From the NCBI RefSeq assembly GCF_020859565.1, contig NZ_JAJHUO010000011.1:1-64000 (forward strand): a stretch of DNA of 64,000 nt, read 5' to 3'. Source of the stretch: Saccharothrix luteola (GTDB taxonomy: Bacteria; Actinomycetota; Actinomycetes; Mycobacteriales; Pseudonocardiaceae). Both the position numbers and the translations under genes were made by a program. This document shows, in pieces, positions 49,440 through 57,684 of this stretch (position 1 is its first letter; each line of letters opens with the position of its first letter). A model generated the notes under the pieces. That model worked only from the letters and a program-made list of their open reading frames with translations. It did no database searches and was not told the origin of the DNA.

Positions 49440-50651
49440 TTGACCACGACGCTGATCGTCATCGCGGTCCTGGTGCTGTTCGTGCTGGTCGTGACGGTGA
49501 AGTCGGTGCTGGTGATCCCGCAGGCCACGGCCGCGGTGATCGAGCGGCTGGGCCGCTACCGCACGACCGCCGCACCGGGGCTCAACATCCTGGTGCCGTT
49601 CTTCGACCGGGTGCGGGCGCGGATCGACCTGCGCGAGCAGGTGGTGTCGTTCCCGCCGCAGCCGGTGATCACCCGGGACAACCTGACGGTGTCGATCGAC
49701 ACGGTCGTCTACTTCCAGGTGACCGACCCGCGGGCGGCGGTGTACGAGATCTCGAACTACATCGTGGGTGTGGAGCAGTTGGCGACCACGACGCTGCGCA
49801 ACCTGGTGGGCGGGATGAGCCTGGAGGAGACGCTGACCTCCCGTGACCAGATCAACAACCAGTTGCGCGGCGTGCTGGACGAGGCGACGGGCCGGTGGGG
49901 CATCCGGGTGGCGCGGGTGGAGCTCAAGGCGGTCGACCCGCCGCCCTCGATCCGGGACTCGATGGAGAAGCAGATGCGCGCGGACCGGGAGAAGCGCGCG
50001 ATGATCCTCAACGCGGAGGGCCAGCGGGAGGCGGCGATCAAGTCCGCGGAGGGGCAGAAGCAGGCGCAGATCCTGTCCGCGGAGGGCGCGAAGCAGGCGG
50101 CGATCCTGTCCGCGGAGGCGGAGCGGCAGTCGGCGATCCTGCGGGCGCAGGGTGAGCGGGCGGCCCGGTACCTGCAGGCGCAGGGTCAGGCGAAGGCGAT
50201 CGAGAAGGTGTTCGCGGCGATCAAGGCGGGCAAGCCGACGCCGGAGGTGCTGGCCTACCAGTACCTGCAGACGTTGCCGCAGATGGCGCAGGGCGACGCG
50301 AACAAGGTGTGGCTGGTGCCGTCGGACTACGGCAAGGCGCTGGAGGGTTTCGCGAAGATGCTGGGCGCGCCGGGCGAGGACGGCGTGTTCCGCTACGAGC
50401 CGCCGGTCTACGAGAAGCCGGAGACGTCGTCGCCGGAGCAGGACGACGCGTCGGTGGCGGAGTGGTTCGACACGGCGCCGGACCCGGCGGTGGCGGAGGC
50501 GGTGCGCGCGGCGGAGGCGGTGGCCCGCAAGGAGGTGCCGGGTCCGTTGGAGCAGGCGTCGGTGGAACGCGGGCCGGAGCGCGGCACGTTGGGGTCGTCG
50601 CCGGCGGCGCGGGAGGTCGGGGCCGGGGAGCCGCGGTCGCCGCACGAGTGA
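49440..50651 (+). CDS. SPFH/Band 7 family protein
   Basis: This 403-residue protein has an N-terminal TM helix ('LIVIAVLVLFVLVVTVKSVLV' region), an SPFH domain (about 30-200, 'QATAAVIERLGRY', 'NLTVSIDTVVYFQV') and a coiled coil with repeated 'SAEGQKQAQIL' units (about 200-260). It assembles into membrane-bound rings with NfeD proteins and may act with proteases. TTG at 49440 is the probable start, behind TGGAGG. The C-terminal 70 residues are acidic and disordered. Confidence 0.92.
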   Translation: MTTTLIVIAVLVLFVLVVTVKSVLVIPQATAAVIERLGRYRTTAAPGLNILVPFFDRVRARIDLREQVVSFPPQPVITRDNLTVSIDTVVYFQVTDPRAAVYEISNYIVGVEQLATTTLRNLVGGMSLEETLTSRDQINNQLRGVLDEATGRWGIRVARVELKAVDPPPSIRDSMEKQMRADREKRAMILNAEGQREAAIKSAEGQKQAQILSAEGAKQAAILSAEAERQSAILRAQGERAARYLQAQGQAKAIEKVFAAIKAGKPTPEVLAYQYLQTLPQMAQGDANKVWLVPSDYGKALEGFAKMLGAPGEDGVFRYEPPVYEKPETSSPEQDDASVAEWFDTAPDPAVAEAVRAAEAVARKEVPGPLEQASVERGPERGTLGSSPAAREVGAGEPRSPHE

Positions 50652-50742
50652 TCCCCTGGCAGTGATCTTGGACGCAGTGGTGGGGCGTCGGCGGTGGTCG
50701 CCGGCGCCCCTTTCGCGTGGTCGGGGCGGGTCCGGCGGGCCG

Positions 50743-51762
50743 GTGGGCGTCCGAGTGGGTCTCGTGGGGCCGGTCGGTGTGCGGTTGGATGTCGCGGTGG
50801 ATGCCTTACCCGGTCGTGCGGCGGCCGCCCTGGCCCGTGTCGACGCACCCTGGTCGGTGCGGTGGGACGAGTTGGCGGCGGTGGTGGCGGAGCTGTCGGC
50901 TGTGGTGCGGGGCGGGCCGGGCGCGCGGGTGGTGGCGCGGGAGTTGGCCGAGGTGCTGGTGCGGGCCGCGCAGGGCAGCGAGCAGCGGGTGGCGTTGGCG
51001 GGGTTGGTGGACCGGGTGCTGGACCTGCACGCGGTGGCGTGCGCGGCCGGGCCGTCGGTGGACGGTCGGGAGTTGGCGGCGTGGTTGTTGTGGGTGCAGA
51101 CGGACTTCGCCGAGCCGCCGGAGGTGCGGTTGGCGGCGTACGCGTCGGCGTTGGGCGAGGACGGGCTGGCGTTCTACCGGGCGGAGGCGGTGGCGCGGTT
51201 CGAGCGGTTGCCGGTGATCGGGTTCGGGGAGACCGGGCGCTACGACCGGGAGCGGTGGGCGTTGCTGCGGGTGATGGAGGAGTTGGCCGAGCACACCGGT
51301 GACGTGGACCTGCAGGTGTTGGTGTTGTCGCGGGACCTGTCGTCGGGCTGGCACTACCTGCGGGTGGCGACGGTGCTGCGGGACGCGGGCCGGTCGGCGG
51401 AGGCGGTGGCGTGGGTGGAGCGGGGTCTGGCGGCGACGGGTGGGCGTGGCGCGGCGACCCGGTTGGTGGACCTGGGTGTGGACGAGTGCCTGCGCGCGGG
51501 GTGGGTGGAGCGGGCGGTGGACCTGCGGCGGCGGGCGTTCCTGGCGCATCCGGTGTGGGAGTCCTACGTGCGGCTGCGGGCGGTGGCGTCGTCGTCGGGT
51601 GACTGGCCCGCGGTGCGCGAGGAGGTGCTGGGGCGGGTGGCGGAGGGCGCGGACGACGTGCTGCGGCACGTGGTGGAGGGCGAGTTGGCGGCGGTGTCGG
51701 GCGGCGTGGTGCCGGAGTGGTTGCAGCGGTGGCGGTCGGAGTTGGCGTGGCGGGAGCGGTAG
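50743..51762 (+). CDS. Helical-repeat protein, SWIM-protein C-terminus-like
   Basis: This 339-residue soluble protein of helical pairs resembles the C-terminal part of actinobacterial SWIM zinc-finger proteins: 'SRDLSSGWHYLRVATVLRDAGR', 'AVAWVERGLAATG' and 'AVDLRRRAFLAHP' are TPR-like units. The zinc-binding SWIM segment itself is absent. The start is uncertain: GTG 50743 is used, and GTG codons at 50755 or later are possible. It follows the SPFH gene by about 90 bases. Function unknown. Confidence 0.72.
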   Translation: MGVRVGLVGPVGVRLDVAVDALPGRAAAALARVDAPWSVRWDELAAVVAELSAVVRGGPGARVVARELAEVLVRAAQGSEQRVALAGLVDRVLDLHAVACAAGPSVDGRELAAWLLWVQTDFAEPPEVRLAAYASALGEDGLAFYRAEAVARFERLPVIGFGETGRYDRERWALLRVMEELAEHTGDVDLQVLVLSRDLSSGWHYLRVATVLRDAGRSAEAVAWVERGLAATGGRGAATRLVDLGVDECLRAGWVERAVDLRRRAFLAHPVWESYVRLRAVASSSGDWPAVREEVLGRVAEGADDVLRHVVEGELAAVSGGVVPEWLQRWRSELAWRER

Positions 51763-51768
51763 CCGGGT

Positions 51769-51859
51769 GTTCCGAGCGTTCCACTCGGGGGTCGTGAGCG
51801 TAGGACACGCGCGTTCCGGGCGTAGGACTCACGCGGGCTGGGCGTAGGACTCTCGCGGG
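51769..51859. repeat. 22-bp-period intergenic repeat in a convergent gap
   Basis: GCGTAGGAC occurs at 51798, 51820 and 51842, an exact 22-base period; copies two and three continue as TC(A/T)CGCGGG. The array fills the gap between the convergent helical-repeat and amidase genes. It looks like a dispersed intergenic element of this lineage and could act as a terminator or a protein-binding array. Confidence 0.65.
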
Positions 51860-53239
51860 TCAGGGGTGGGCGGGTGGGCGGCGGTCGGCCCAGGGGCGGG
51901 CGCGTTCGAGTTGGCCGGCGGCGGTGAGGATGGTGCGGTCGTCGTCGGTGGTGGCGACGAGCTGCACGGCCAGGGGCAGGCCGGTGCGGGTGTGGCCGGC
52001 GGGGACGGACGCGGCGGGGTTGCCGGTGATGTTCCACAGGGGCAGGAACGTGGTCATGCGGGCGGCGGCGAGCAGCGCGGCGAGGGTGGGTCGGCGGTTC
52101 CACTCGCCCACGCGCAGGGGCGGCCGGGTGAGCACGGGGGTGAGCAGCAGGTCGTGGTGGTCGAAGAGCCGGTTGGCGTGGTCGGTGAGCTTCGCGGTCT
52201 GGGAGAGGGCGGCGCGCACGGCGGGCGCGGGCAGGGAGCGGCCGAGGGCGGCGACGGCGCGGGTGCGGGCGTCGAGCCGGTCGGGTCGGTCCAGGGCCCG
52301 TTCGGTGGTGGCGGCGCTGTGCAGGTAGCGGGCGGCGAGCACGGCGGGTCCGGCGACGTCGTGCAGGGTGTCGGGGTCGACGCGGGTGACGTCGTGGCCG
52401 AGGTCGGCGAGCAGGCCCGCGGTGTCGAGGACGGCGTCGCGGACTTCCGCGTCGACGGGGATGCCGCGGCCCCAGGTGCGCAGGGACACGGCGATGCGCA
52501 GGGTGCGGGTGGCGGTGACGGCGGCGGTGTGGTCGTCGCCGGGTGCGAGGACGTCCAGGAGCAGGGCGGCGTCGGCGACGTGGCGGGTGATGGGCCCGGC
52601 GGCGACCAGGCCTCCCCAGACGTCGCGGTCGGGGGTCAGCGGCACGTGGCCGCGTTGGGGTTTGAGGCCGAACAGGCCGGTGCAGGCCGAGGGGATGCGG
52701 ATGGAGCCCGCGCCGTCGGTGCCGACGGCGGCTCCGACGAGGCCGGCGGCGACGGCGGCGGCCGATCCGCCGCTGGACCCGCCGGGCGAGTGGTCGGGTG
52801 ACCAGGGGTTGCGGGTGGCGCCGGCCCAGGTGGACTCGGTGTAGGGCCACAGGCCGAGTTCGGGCATGCGGGTGCGGCCGACGATGACGGCGCCGGCGTC
52901 GCGCAGGCGGCGGACGATCTCGGAGTCGGCGGGCGCGGTGGTGTCGACGGCGGCGGTGCCCTTGGTGGTGGGCAGTCCGGCGATGGCGAGGTCTTCCTTG
53001 ACCGCGACGGGCACGCCGAGCAGGGGTGCGTCCTCGCCGCGGGCGAGGCGGGCGTCGGCTCCCTCGGCGTCGGCGAGGGCGCGGTCGGTGAACACGAGCC
53101 GGAACGCGTTGAGGCTCCGGTCGTGCCGGTCGATGCGGCGCAGGCATTCGGCGACGAGGGCGCGTGAGGTGAGCGCGCCGGATCGCAGCAGTTCGGCCTG
53201 TCGGGCGGCGCCCGCGAAGCACGCGTCGGTCAGGTCCAT
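51860..53239 (-). CDS. Amidase signature-family amidase
   Basis: This 459-residue amidase hydrolyses amide bonds by a Ser-cisSer-Lys triad: Lys in 'VAVKEDLAI' (about 80), cis-Ser and nucleophile in 'SPGGSSGGSAAAVAAG' (about 150-165) and 'TDGAGSIRIPS'. The length and order are normal for GatA-like or aliphatic amidases; without GatB/C genes nearby it is a catabolic amidase. It stands alone, with an ATG start at 53239. Confidence 0.94.
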   Translation of the reverse strand: MDLTDACFAGAARQAELLRSGALTSRALVAECLRRIDRHDRSLNAFRLVFTDRALADAEGADARLARGEDAPLLGVPVAVKEDLAIAGLPTTKGTAAVDTTAPADSEIVRRLRDAGAVIVGRTRMPELGLWPYTESTWAGATRNPWSPDHSPGGSSGGSAAAVAAGLVGAAVGTDGAGSIRIPSACTGLFGLKPQRGHVPLTPDRDVWGGLVAAGPITRHVADAALLLDVLAPGDDHTAAVTATRTLRIAVSLRTWGRGIPVDAEVRDAVLDTAGLLADLGHDVTRVDPDTLHDVAGPAVLAARYLHSAATTERALDRPDRLDARTRAVAALGRSLPAPAVRAALSQTAKLTDHANRLFDHHDLLLTPVLTRPPLRVGEWNRRPTLAALLAAARMTTFLPLWNITGNPAASVPAGHTRTGLPLAVQLVATTDDDRTILTAAGQLERARPWADRRPPAHP

Positions 53240-53275
53240 GGGGCGGACTCTAGGGCAGGAGCGGGCGCGGGTGGA

Positions 53276-53653
53276 TCAGGCCGCCGGGGTGATCGGGTCG
53301 TGCCGCCGGCGGTGTCGCAGGCCGCGGTGCACGAGCAGGGCGATGAGCAGCAGCGGCCACGGGAACGGCAGGGGTGAGGCGATCCAGGCGACGGCGAGGA
53401 CGAACAGGACGATCGGCAGCATCGGTGGCCGGTGTCGTGCGGGCGGCGCCGGCGGTGGTGGTGGCGGTGCGGGCAGGTCGGCGGTGAGGGCGGCCAGCTC
53501 GTGGTGGTGCACGGCGGTGTAGGCGGCGGCGATGCGGTCGTCGGCTTCGGCGAGGGTGAGGCGGCCTTCGCCGACGGCGTCGCGCAGCCGGGCGGCGGTG
53601 TGGTCGCGGTCGGCGTCGGAGGCGCGCGGGGCGGGGGTGTGGGTCGGTTCCAT
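53276..53653 (-). CDS. DUF1707 domain membrane protein
   Basis: This 125-residue protein has an N-terminal DUF1707 ('RASDADRDHTAARLRDAVGE' then 'GRLTLAEADDRIAAAYTA') followed by a Pro-rich linker and one or two TM helices ('PIVLFVLAVAWIAS', 'PFPWPLLLIALLV'). DUF1707 proteins are actinobacterial, small and of unknown role. ATG at 53653 starts the domain. It is divergent from the pentapeptide gene over a palindromic gap. Confidence 0.88.
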   Translation of the reverse strand: MEPTHTPAPRASDADRDHTAARLRDAVGEGRLTLAEADDRIAAAYTAVHHHELAALTADLPAPPPPPPAPPARHRPPMLPIVLFVLAVAWIASPLPFPWPLLLIALLVHRGLRHRRRHDPITPAA

Positions 53654-53712
53654 GCCGTCGATGCTCCGCTCCGGGGCGTGTCGCGGCGTCGGGCACGAAG
53701 CGGTGACGGGAA

Positions 53713-53730
53713 GTACGTCCGTGGACGTAC
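53713..53730. promoter_or_regulatory. Inverted repeat between DUF1707 and pentapeptide genes
   Basis: GTACGTCC-gt-GGACGTAC is a perfect 8-bp inverted repeat, 11 bases before the pentapeptide start. It may be an operator for one or both divergent genes. Confidence 0.5.
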
Positions 53731-53741
53731 GCGGGACGGGC

Positions 53742-54638
53742 ATGATCGGGGGTATGTCGTCGTGGCTGATGCCGTTGGCGGTGGCCGTGGTCATCGTCTG
53801 GATTGGCGTGCGTCATGCGCGCGCGTCGCGTTCGGAGACGTTGTTGGACGAGCACGCGCGGCGGCGGGTGGGGCCGGACGCGGGTGCGGCGCCGGCTCCG
53901 GTGTCGGTGTGGCGCGAGGCGAACCGGTTGTTCCGGGCCGGTGAGGAGGAGGGGTTGTTGCTGTTGGCCGAGATCGGCCGGCAGGTGCCGCGGCGGCGGC
54001 AGGCGGTGGTGACGTCGTGGTTGGCGGCGTTGCGGGGCGGGGTGAGCCTGGGGTTGGACGCGCCGTGGCGCACGGCGGTGCAGCGGGAGTTGGTGTCGCA
54101 CCTGCGGCCGGGCGCGGATTTCTGGCCGGGGATGGACGTGGTGGCGCCGGGGGCGATCCTGGTGGACTTCGACCTGTCGGGGTGTCGGGTGAACCGGGTG
54201 GACCTGATGGGCGCGGTGTTCCTGGGTGACGCGCGGTTCGAGGCGATGACGGTGACGGGTGACGCGAACTTCGCGGGCGCCCGGTTCCTGCGGCACGCGG
54301 TGTTCACGGAGGCGTTGTTCGCGCGGTCGGCGTCGTTCGGGTTGGCGGTGTTCGCGGGGAACGTGTCGTTGCGGTCGGCGCAGGTGGCCGACCAGTTGGT
54401 GTTCGCGCGGGCGAAGGTGTCGGGTCGGGCGGACCTGCGGCGGGCCGAGGTGTCGGGTCGGGCGGATTTCCGGCACGTGCGGTTCGGCGGCCGGGCGTTG
54501 TTCGGTGACGTGGTGTTCCACCAGGACGCGTGGTTCCGGCACGCGTGGTTCCGCGGTCGCACGGACGTGGGGTCGGCGTTGATCGGCGAGGCGGCGGAGT
54601 TCGGCAACGCCCGCTTCGGCCGCCGCGTCATGCACTGA
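53742..54638 (+). CDS. Membrane-anchored pentapeptide-repeat-like protein
   Basis: This protein of about 298 residues has an N-terminal TM helix ('LMPLAVAVVIVWIGV'), a helical region, then 30 or more tandem five-residue units with a central Leu or Phe ('ADLRR', 'ADFRH', 'ALFGD', 'AWFRH', 'AEFGN') from about residue 150. Such units form a right-handed quadrilateral beta-helix; soluble members mimic DNA and protect gyrase, but TM-anchored ones are of unknown role. ATG at 53742 or 53754 is the start. Confidence 0.85.
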   Translation: MIGGMSSWLMPLAVAVVIVWIGVRHARASRSETLLDEHARRRVGPDAGAAPAPVSVWREANRLFRAGEEEGLLLLAEIGRQVPRRRQAVVTSWLAALRGGVSLGLDAPWRTAVQRELVSHLRPGADFWPGMDVVAPGAILVDFDLSGCRVNRVDLMGAVFLGDARFEAMTVTGDANFAGARFLRHAVFTEALFARSASFGLAVFAGNVSLRSAQVADQLVFARAKVSGRADLRRAEVSGRADFRHVRFGGRALFGDVVFHQDAWFRHAWFRGRTDVGSALIGEAAEFGNARFGRRVMH

Positions 54639-54664
54639 CCGCGCCGTCCGGGGCTGCCCGGGGG

Positions 54665-55177
54665 TCAGGCGGTGCGGGTGCGGTGGTCGGCGACGTGGAC
54701 GCGGTTGGCGCAGCGGGTGGTGCAGAAGCGGCGGCGGCCGTTGCGCGAGGTGTCGACGTAGACGGTGCCGCAGCCGGGTCGTGCGCAGCGGCCGAGGCGG
54801 CCGGGGTCGTCGCAGACGACGTGGGCGAGGCCGGCGGCGGTGAAGGCGCGCAGCCGTTGGGGTGTGGGCGCGTGTTCGGGTGCGAAGTGCAGGTGGGGCC
54901 GTCGGCCGTCGTGGGTGGAGATGTAGGGCTTGGCGGCGCCTTCGGCGAGCAGGTCGTTGACGAGGGCGATCTGGTCGGGGGTGTGGTCGAAGACGGGTGA
55001 GAGGCGGGCGGCCCAGGCGGTGAGGTCGCGGGCCTGGTCGTCGTCGAGGGCGCCGAGGGGTTTGTAGTCGTGCTCGCGCAGCAGGTCGAGCAGCTCGTCG
55101 GCGGTGCTGTCGGGGTCGGCGTTGACCAGCGCGGCGGCGAGTTCGGCCGCCGCCCCGCCGTAAGGGTTGAAATGCAC
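54665..55177 (-). CDS. CGNR zinc-finger regulator
   Basis: This 170-residue protein has an N-terminal helical ABATE-like domain and a C-terminal CGNR zinc finger: 'RCARPGCGTVYVDTSRNGRRRFC' and 'CANRVHVADHRTR' hold the four Cys. The name-giving Cys-Gly-Asn-Arg motif is here Cys-Ala-Asn-Arg. Family members are stress-response regulators that bind DNA. It is divergent from the zinc-ribbon gene over 25 bases. Confidence 0.9.
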   Translation of the reverse strand: MHFNPYGGAAAELAAALVNADPDSTADELLDLLREHDYKPLGALDDDQARDLTAWAARLSPVFDHTPDQIALVNDLLAEGAAKPYISTHDGRRPHLHFAPEHAPTPQRLRAFTAAGLAHVVCDDPGRLGRCARPGCGTVYVDTSRNGRRRFCTTRCANRVHVADHRTRTA

Positions 55178-55202
55178 TGAACCATGACATCACGCTGGTG
55201 GG

Positions 55203-55379
55203 GTGAACACCAGTTGTCCTTGTTGCGGGTGGCCCAGTGCCGAGCGTGTGTATCCGGTGTCGTCGCACGGCGCGGTGGACTACGTGCGCTGCGTGTGCGG
55301 GGTGTGGTTGGTGCTGGAGGCCGGGCGGGTGGTGGCGACGGCGGGCCGGCCTCGATCGACTAGTGTCCCGTCACCGTGA
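55203..55379 (+). CDS. Small zinc-ribbon protein
   Basis: This 58-residue frame starts at GTG 55203 and ends with a TGA that overlaps the TetR start by four bases (GTGA), which supports translation. It has two Cys pairs, 'CPCCGWP' and 'VRCVCGVW', spaced as in a zinc ribbon, with an aromatic strand between. I know no specific family. It could be a small nucleic-acid-binding or adaptor protein. It is divergent from the CGNR gene. Confidence 0.6.
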   Translation: MNTSCPCCGWPSAERVYPVSSHGAVDYVRCVCGVWLVLEAGRVVATAGRPRSTSVPSP

Positions 55380-56050
55380 CGAGCCGTCGGGACCTGTTGT
55401 GCGACTGTGCGATCTCGGTGCTGGCGGCGGAGGGCGGCCGGGGCCTGACGCACCGCGCGGTGGACCGGGCGGCGGGCGTGCCGGAGGGCACGACGAAGAA
55501 CTACTTCCCGTCGCGGGACGCGTTGCTGGGCGCGGCGGCGGCGCGGATGACGGCGTTGCACGCGGCGGCGGTGCGGCGGTTGCGGGAGACGACGCCGGAG
55601 GGCATCACCCCGGCCGAGGTGGCGGAGCTGTACCCGGCGTTGTTGCGCCGCGCGGTGGTGGAGGACCCCACGCAGCTGCTGGCGATGGCGGAGCTGTACC
55701 TGGAGGCGGTGCGCCGGCCGGGTGTGCGCGCGGCGCTGGGTCGGATGGCGGTGTCGAACGCGCAGGCGGGCGCGGGGCTGCACGCGGCGGCGGGCCTGCC
55801 GAGCACCGCGCGGGACGCGGGCCTGCTGGACGCGTACTTCCTGGGTGTGGCGGTGTCGTTGTTGGCGCTGCCCGCGGACGCGTTGGGCGCGGTGGGCCTG
55901 GACGACGCCCGCGCGGTGGGCCTGGGCCTGTTCCGCGCGACGGTGCCGGGACGCTCAGGCGGCGGGGACGAGCCGGCGCACGGCGGTGGCGACGAGCCCG
56001 GTGGCCGGGGTGGGGGCCGCGCCGCAACTGGCGGGCCGGGAGGCCGGTAG
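55376..56050 (+). CDS. TetR/AcrR-family regulator
   Basis: This protein of about 224 residues has the N-terminal helix-turn-helix 'VDRAAGVPEGTTKNYFPSRDALL' (about 31-53, recognition helix 'GTTKNYF'). The natural C-terminus probably lies near 'LGLFRATVPG'; the last 35 Gly/Arg-rich residues overlap the convergent sucrase/ferredoxin gene by 96 bases and look like read-through of a lost stop. It overlaps the zinc-ribbon gene by four bases. Targets unknown. Confidence 0.88.
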   Translation: MTSRRDLLCDCAISVLAAEGGRGLTHRAVDRAAGVPEGTTKNYFPSRDALLGAAAARMTALHAAAVRRLRETTPEGITPAEVAELYPALLRRAVVEDPTQLLAMAELYLEAVRRPGVRAALGRMAVSNAQAGAGLHAAAGLPSTARDAGLLDAYFLGVAVSLLALPADALGAVGLDDARAVGLGLFRATVPGRSGGGDEPAHGGGDEPGGRGGGRAATGGPGGR

Positions 56051-56842
56051 GTCGCGGCTGTCGACGGTGACGTGCCAGGCGCTGCCGTCGGCGTGGTGGA
56101 CGGTGTCGCCGTGCACGGTGAGCACGTCGCGGTGTTCGCCGGTGAGGTCGCGGACGGCGAGTTCGGCGACCTGGCCGTGCGGCGGGTGGGTGGAGCGGCC
56201 CCGGCACCGCTCGGTGACGACGTGGCCTCGGGCGGCGTGGTCGAGCAGCCGGGCGGCGAAGTCGGTGTCGAGGCGGCCGTAGGTGTAGCCGGTGGGCAGC
56301 AGCACGCCGGTGGGCGCGAAGCGGTGCCCGCCGGTGTGGGTGCACTCCCACACGGTGTCGGGTCGGGCGGCGGCGAGGGCTTCGGCCAGTGGCCGGCCGC
56401 GCAGGGCGCAGCACACGTCGCGGCGGCTGTTGGCGCACACGAGCAGCAGCGGCCCGGTGACCGGTGTGCCGAGCCCGGTGGGAACGCCCGCGGCGAGGGC
56501 GGCGAAGTCGAGGTCGAGCAGGGCCGCGGGGTCGGCGAGGTCGGTCTGCTCCAGCCGCGGCCGGCCGGGGGTGGTGGCGGCGAGGTAGACGCGCCGCGGC
56601 GCGTCGTGGTGGGTGTCGGCGTGGCGGCCGGGCCGGCGGATGAGCAGGACGCGGACGCCGGTGTCGGCGGCGCGGCGGGCCAGTTCGGCGCCGAGCGCGG
56701 GGTCGAGGCGGCTCTGGGTGAGCGCGTCGCGTCCCCAGGGCCCGGGTTGTTCGAGGCAGATCCAGGCGGCGGCGGTCGCGGCGGTGCCCGCCTGGGGTTC
56801 CTCGAGGTCCGCGGAGATCGCGGCGCAACGCGGCTCGGTCAC
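55955..56842 (-). CDS. Sucrase/ferredoxin-like (thioredoxin-fold Fe-S) protein
   Basis: This 295-residue member of the sucrase/ferredoxin-like family has a C-terminal thioredoxin-like [2Fe-2S] ferredoxin fold. 'VCANSRRDVCCALRGRPLA', 'WECTHTGGHRFAPTGVLLP' and 'TGYTYGRLD' are the family hallmarks with the Cys/His ligands. It probably acts in electron transfer; substrates are unknown. The GTG at 56842 with GAAGG upstream starts the protein. The 3' end overlaps the TetR gene by 96 bases. Confidence 0.9.
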   Translation of the reverse strand: MTEPRCAAISADLEEPQAGTAATAAAWICLEQPGPWGRDALTQSRLDPALGAELARRAADTGVRVLLIRRPGRHADTHHDAPRRVYLAATTPGRPRLEQTDLADPAALLDLDFAALAAGVPTGLGTPVTGPLLLVCANSRRDVCCALRGRPLAEALAAARPDTVWECTHTGGHRFAPTGVLLPTGYTYGRLDTDFAARLLDHAARGHVVTERCRGRSTHPPHGQVAELAVRDLTGEHRDVLTVHGDTVHHADGSAWHVTVDSRDLPASRPASCGAAPTPATGLVATAVRRLVPAA

Positions 56843-56985
56843 GCCTTCAGAGTGCCCTGGCACGGCCGTTCGAGTGACACCGGGGTACGGGTTCACGCGT
56901 TCGGGCGGCTCGTGGTCGCGGTGGGTATGCCGTGTTCGCGACGGGTGGACGCCGTCCGGGCCGGTCGGGACGTAGGTTCGGGGTC

Positions 56986-57684
56986 ATGGTGATCACGGGT
57001 GAGGCGGCGGGGGTGCGGTTCGTGGCGACGCCGCCGGTGCGGGGCGGTCGGCGATTGGTGGTCGTGTGGCACCTGATGGGCGAGCCGGGCACGCCGGAGG
57101 CGATGGCCGAGGCGCTGCCGCTGACGGGGGTGGACGCCTGGCGGCTGTACGCGGCGCTGCCGGCGTGGGGCGAAGGCCCGGACCAGGTGGTCGACGGGTA
57201 CTCGGCGATGGTGGAGTCGGGGGTGGCCGCGATGCCCGCCCTGGTCGCGGCGGCGCGGACGGAGTTCGGCTGCGACGACGGGCCGGTGGACCTGGTCGGC
57301 GGTTCGGCGGGCGGGCACATCGCGTTGACGACGGCGCTGCGGCGCGTGGTGCCGGTGCGGCGGGTGGCGGTGGTGAACCCGGCGGTGCGGGTGCAGGCGG
57401 TGGTGGAGGCGTCGACCGAGGTGGGCGCCCTGGACTCCTACACCTGGACGGACGCGGCACGGGCGGCGGTGGAGCCGTTGGACGTGCTCGCGCGGGCCGG
57501 GGAGCTCGACGTGCCGCTGCTGGTGGTGCGCGGCGAGCAGGAGTACCCGGCGTTCCGGCCGGTGCAGGCGCGGTTGTGCGCCGCCGTGCCGGGCGCGCGC
57601 CTGGTGGACGTGCCGGGATTGGCGCACATGCTGGTGACCGCGCAGGACGTGGTGGACGCGGAGGTGACGGCGTGGCTGGCCTGA
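56986..57684 (+). CDS. Alpha/beta hydrolase
   Basis: This 232-residue alpha/beta hydrolase has the nucleophile elbow 'LVGGSAGGHIAL' (Ser about 105), an acid in 'VVRGEQEYPA' and His in 'VPGLAHMLV'. The 'VWHLMGEPGTPEAM' segment is the oxyanion strand region. Family members are esterases or lipases, and the substrate is open. The SDR gene starts inside the last codons, so they are translationally coupled. Confidence 0.88.
   Translation: MVITGEAAGVRFVATPPVRGGRRLVVVWHLMGEPGTPEAMAEALPLTGVDAWRLYAALPAWGEGPDQVVDGYSAMVESGVAAMPALVAAARTEFGCDDGPVDLVGGSAGGHIALTTALRRVVPVRRVAVVNPAVRVQAVVEASTEVGALDSYTWTDAARAAVEPLDVLARAGELDVPLLVVRGEQEYPAFRPVQARLCAAVPGARLVDVPGLAHMLVTAQDVVDAEVTAWLA

Noticed and set aside
55955..56050. 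Functional meaning of the 96-base TetR/sucrase-ferredoxin overlap
   Set aside because: The TetR tail in the overlap is Gly/Arg-rich without homology; a lost stop codon explains it.
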